A DNA stretch of 64,000 nt. It comes from Catalinimonas alkaloidigena (GTDB taxonomy: Bacteria > Bacteroidota > Bacteroidia > Cytophagales > Cyclobacteriaceae). Shown piece after piece: positions 63,433 through 64,000 of this stretch. The notes beneath the pieces were generated by a model. That model was given only the letters and a program-made list of their open reading frames with translations. It did no database searches and was not told where the DNA came from. The stretch's first letter is position 1. Each line of letters begins with the position of its first letter. The stretch covers positions 3,911,001-3,975,000 of the forward strand of contig NZ_JAQFIL010000001.1 in NCBI RefSeq assembly GCF_029504655.1. Reading direction: 5' to 3'. Made by a program: the position numbers and the translations under genes.

Positions 63433-64000
63433 TTATTTGTTGCCAGCTACTTGCACTTCATGCGTAAGCATGTATTTTTCACCTACGTCCATAAACTTAA
63501 GCTCACCATGAATACTTCCTCGCTTTTCTAGGTCTTTTAAAATATTGACAGGCTCCCCCAAAGGCTCATCTGAAAGGTCATACGTACCGTAGTGCATAGG
63601 AATCATTACTTTACCCCCCAAATCATTGAAAGCATGCACTGCTTCACCGGGATGCATATGGGCGGCTTTCATAATATAAGAGGGCTTATAGGCGCCTACC
63701 GGTAACATACAAATATCCGGACTACCTAAAATATCGCTGATCTCCTTGAAATGATCGGCATAGGCAGAATCTGCTCCGAAGTAGATACTCTTGTTCTTAG
63801 TTTTGATCAGAAAGCTTCCCCACAATTGCCGGTTGAAGTCCTTTAGGTACCGACGGTTCCAATGCTTGGCAGGTAAAAAATACACAGCTACATCTTCATT
63901 CAATGTATACTGCTGCCACCATGCTGCTTCCTGGAAACTGACATTTTTTTTCTTTTTGCCCAAAAGATCGCTGATTTTTAGTGGTAAGAGCAACTTCATT
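63433..64000 (-). CDS. Metallo-beta-lactamase-fold hydrolase, cut by the right window edge
   Basis: The frame is open to the window edge, so the start lies outside; Met at 63999 is probably internal. The visible 188 residues are the C-terminal half of an MBL-fold protein of the NAPE-PLD/UlaG-like group. They show VAVYFLPAKHWNRRYLKDFN, SIYFGADSAYADHFKEISDI (metal-binding Asp), MLPVGAYKPSYIMKAAHMHP and GGKVMIPMHYGTYDLSDEPL with the last His. The N-terminal HxHxDH motif would be upstream. Substrate unknown; N-acylphosphatidylethanolamine-type hydrolases and lactonases share this half. Confidence 0.88.
   Translation of the reverse strand, partial: MKLLLPLKISDLLGKKKKNVSFQEAAWWQQYTLNEDVAVYFLPAKHWNRRYLKDFNRQLWGSFLIKTKNKSIYFGADSAYADHFKEISDILGSPDICMLPVGAYKPSYIMKAAHMHPGEAVHAFNDLGGKVMIPMHYGTYDLSDEPLGEPVNILKDLEKRGSIHGELKFMDVGEKYMLTHEVQVAGNK

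Overview
The window reads as chromosomal DNA of a free-living Bacteroidota, most likely a marine Cytophagales-type bacterium. The grounds are a short primary sigma factor of the Bacteroidota type, type IX secretion (T9SS) associated families (PorP/SprF, a gliding-type C-terminal domain), a SusC-like outer-membrane receptor with a carboxypeptidase-regulatory domain, LytS/LytTR two-component pairs, a Reg_prop/Y_Y_Y histidine kinase, and sulfatase, DUF1080, ThuA and Gfo/Idh/MocA sugar genes. No rRNA, tRNA or CRISPR array was seen.

Layout. 1-1222: left-truncated flavin disulfide reductase. 1392-2249: outer-membrane barrel. 2549-4269 (+): secreted TPR protein and YfiR-like protein, convergent with a tight five-gene minus-strand operon (15433 to 4264): tail-fibre-like repeat protein, secreted protein with a diverged gliding-type C-terminal domain, PorP/SprF, a TPR-PD40-(38-residue repeats)-OmpA-LysM protein, and a giant sensor kinase. 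I regard this operon as the most interesting system here: it looks like a surface-fibre export and sensing cluster. Directly upstream, a 2842-bp segment (13363-16204 and 16766-19607) is present twice with only six differences seen. It gives two fibre genes with the same promoter and the same first 690 residues but different C-terminal tails. Between the copies lies a chimeric pseudogene joining a signal peptide and diverged adaptor N-terminus to a copper-binding azurin domain. The donor of that domain, a ThuA/PVC-dehydrogenase/HEAT/azurin lipoprotein gene (19109-22649), is itself split by a one-base frameshift.

22650-23900 is decayed sequence with fragments of a membrane protein and an aspartic protease. 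23901-26975: a Gfo/Idh/MocA oxidoreductase and sugar epimerase operon with a divergent AraC regulator. 27032-28217: a complete IS4-family insertion sequence with 16-bp inverted repeats and 9-bp target duplication. 28287-33370: housekeeping and small genes (rpoD, a KAS III-like synthase, NYN protein, cold-shock protein, haem-binding protein) plus a structured RNA remnant. 33546-38216: outer-membrane receptor and a divergent LytS/LytTR pair. 38248-42663: acetyltransferases, SRPBCC protein, menB, a diverged Nramp-like transporter and an isochorismatase-family hydrolase.

42664-44216 is a repeat-rich accessory patch holding a truncated RloC/PrrC-like ATPase. 44217-51984: cupin protein, AraC regulator, sulfatase, acetyltransferase, flavodoxin remnant, PAS protein, an MhqD/MhqO-like pair, a NarL-type regulator and a CWC protein. 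52004-54700: metE behind a cobalamin riboswitch, implying use of external or self-made B12 with a second methionine synthase elsewhere. 55208-63149: AraC regulator, HEMIH metallopeptidase-like protein, twin lipocalin-like protein, NTF2-like protein, DUF1080 protein, holin-like membrane protein, YdcF protein, PhoX-like phosphatase and a GDPD/PI-PLC-like protein. A right-truncated metallo-beta-lactamase-fold hydrolase closes the window.
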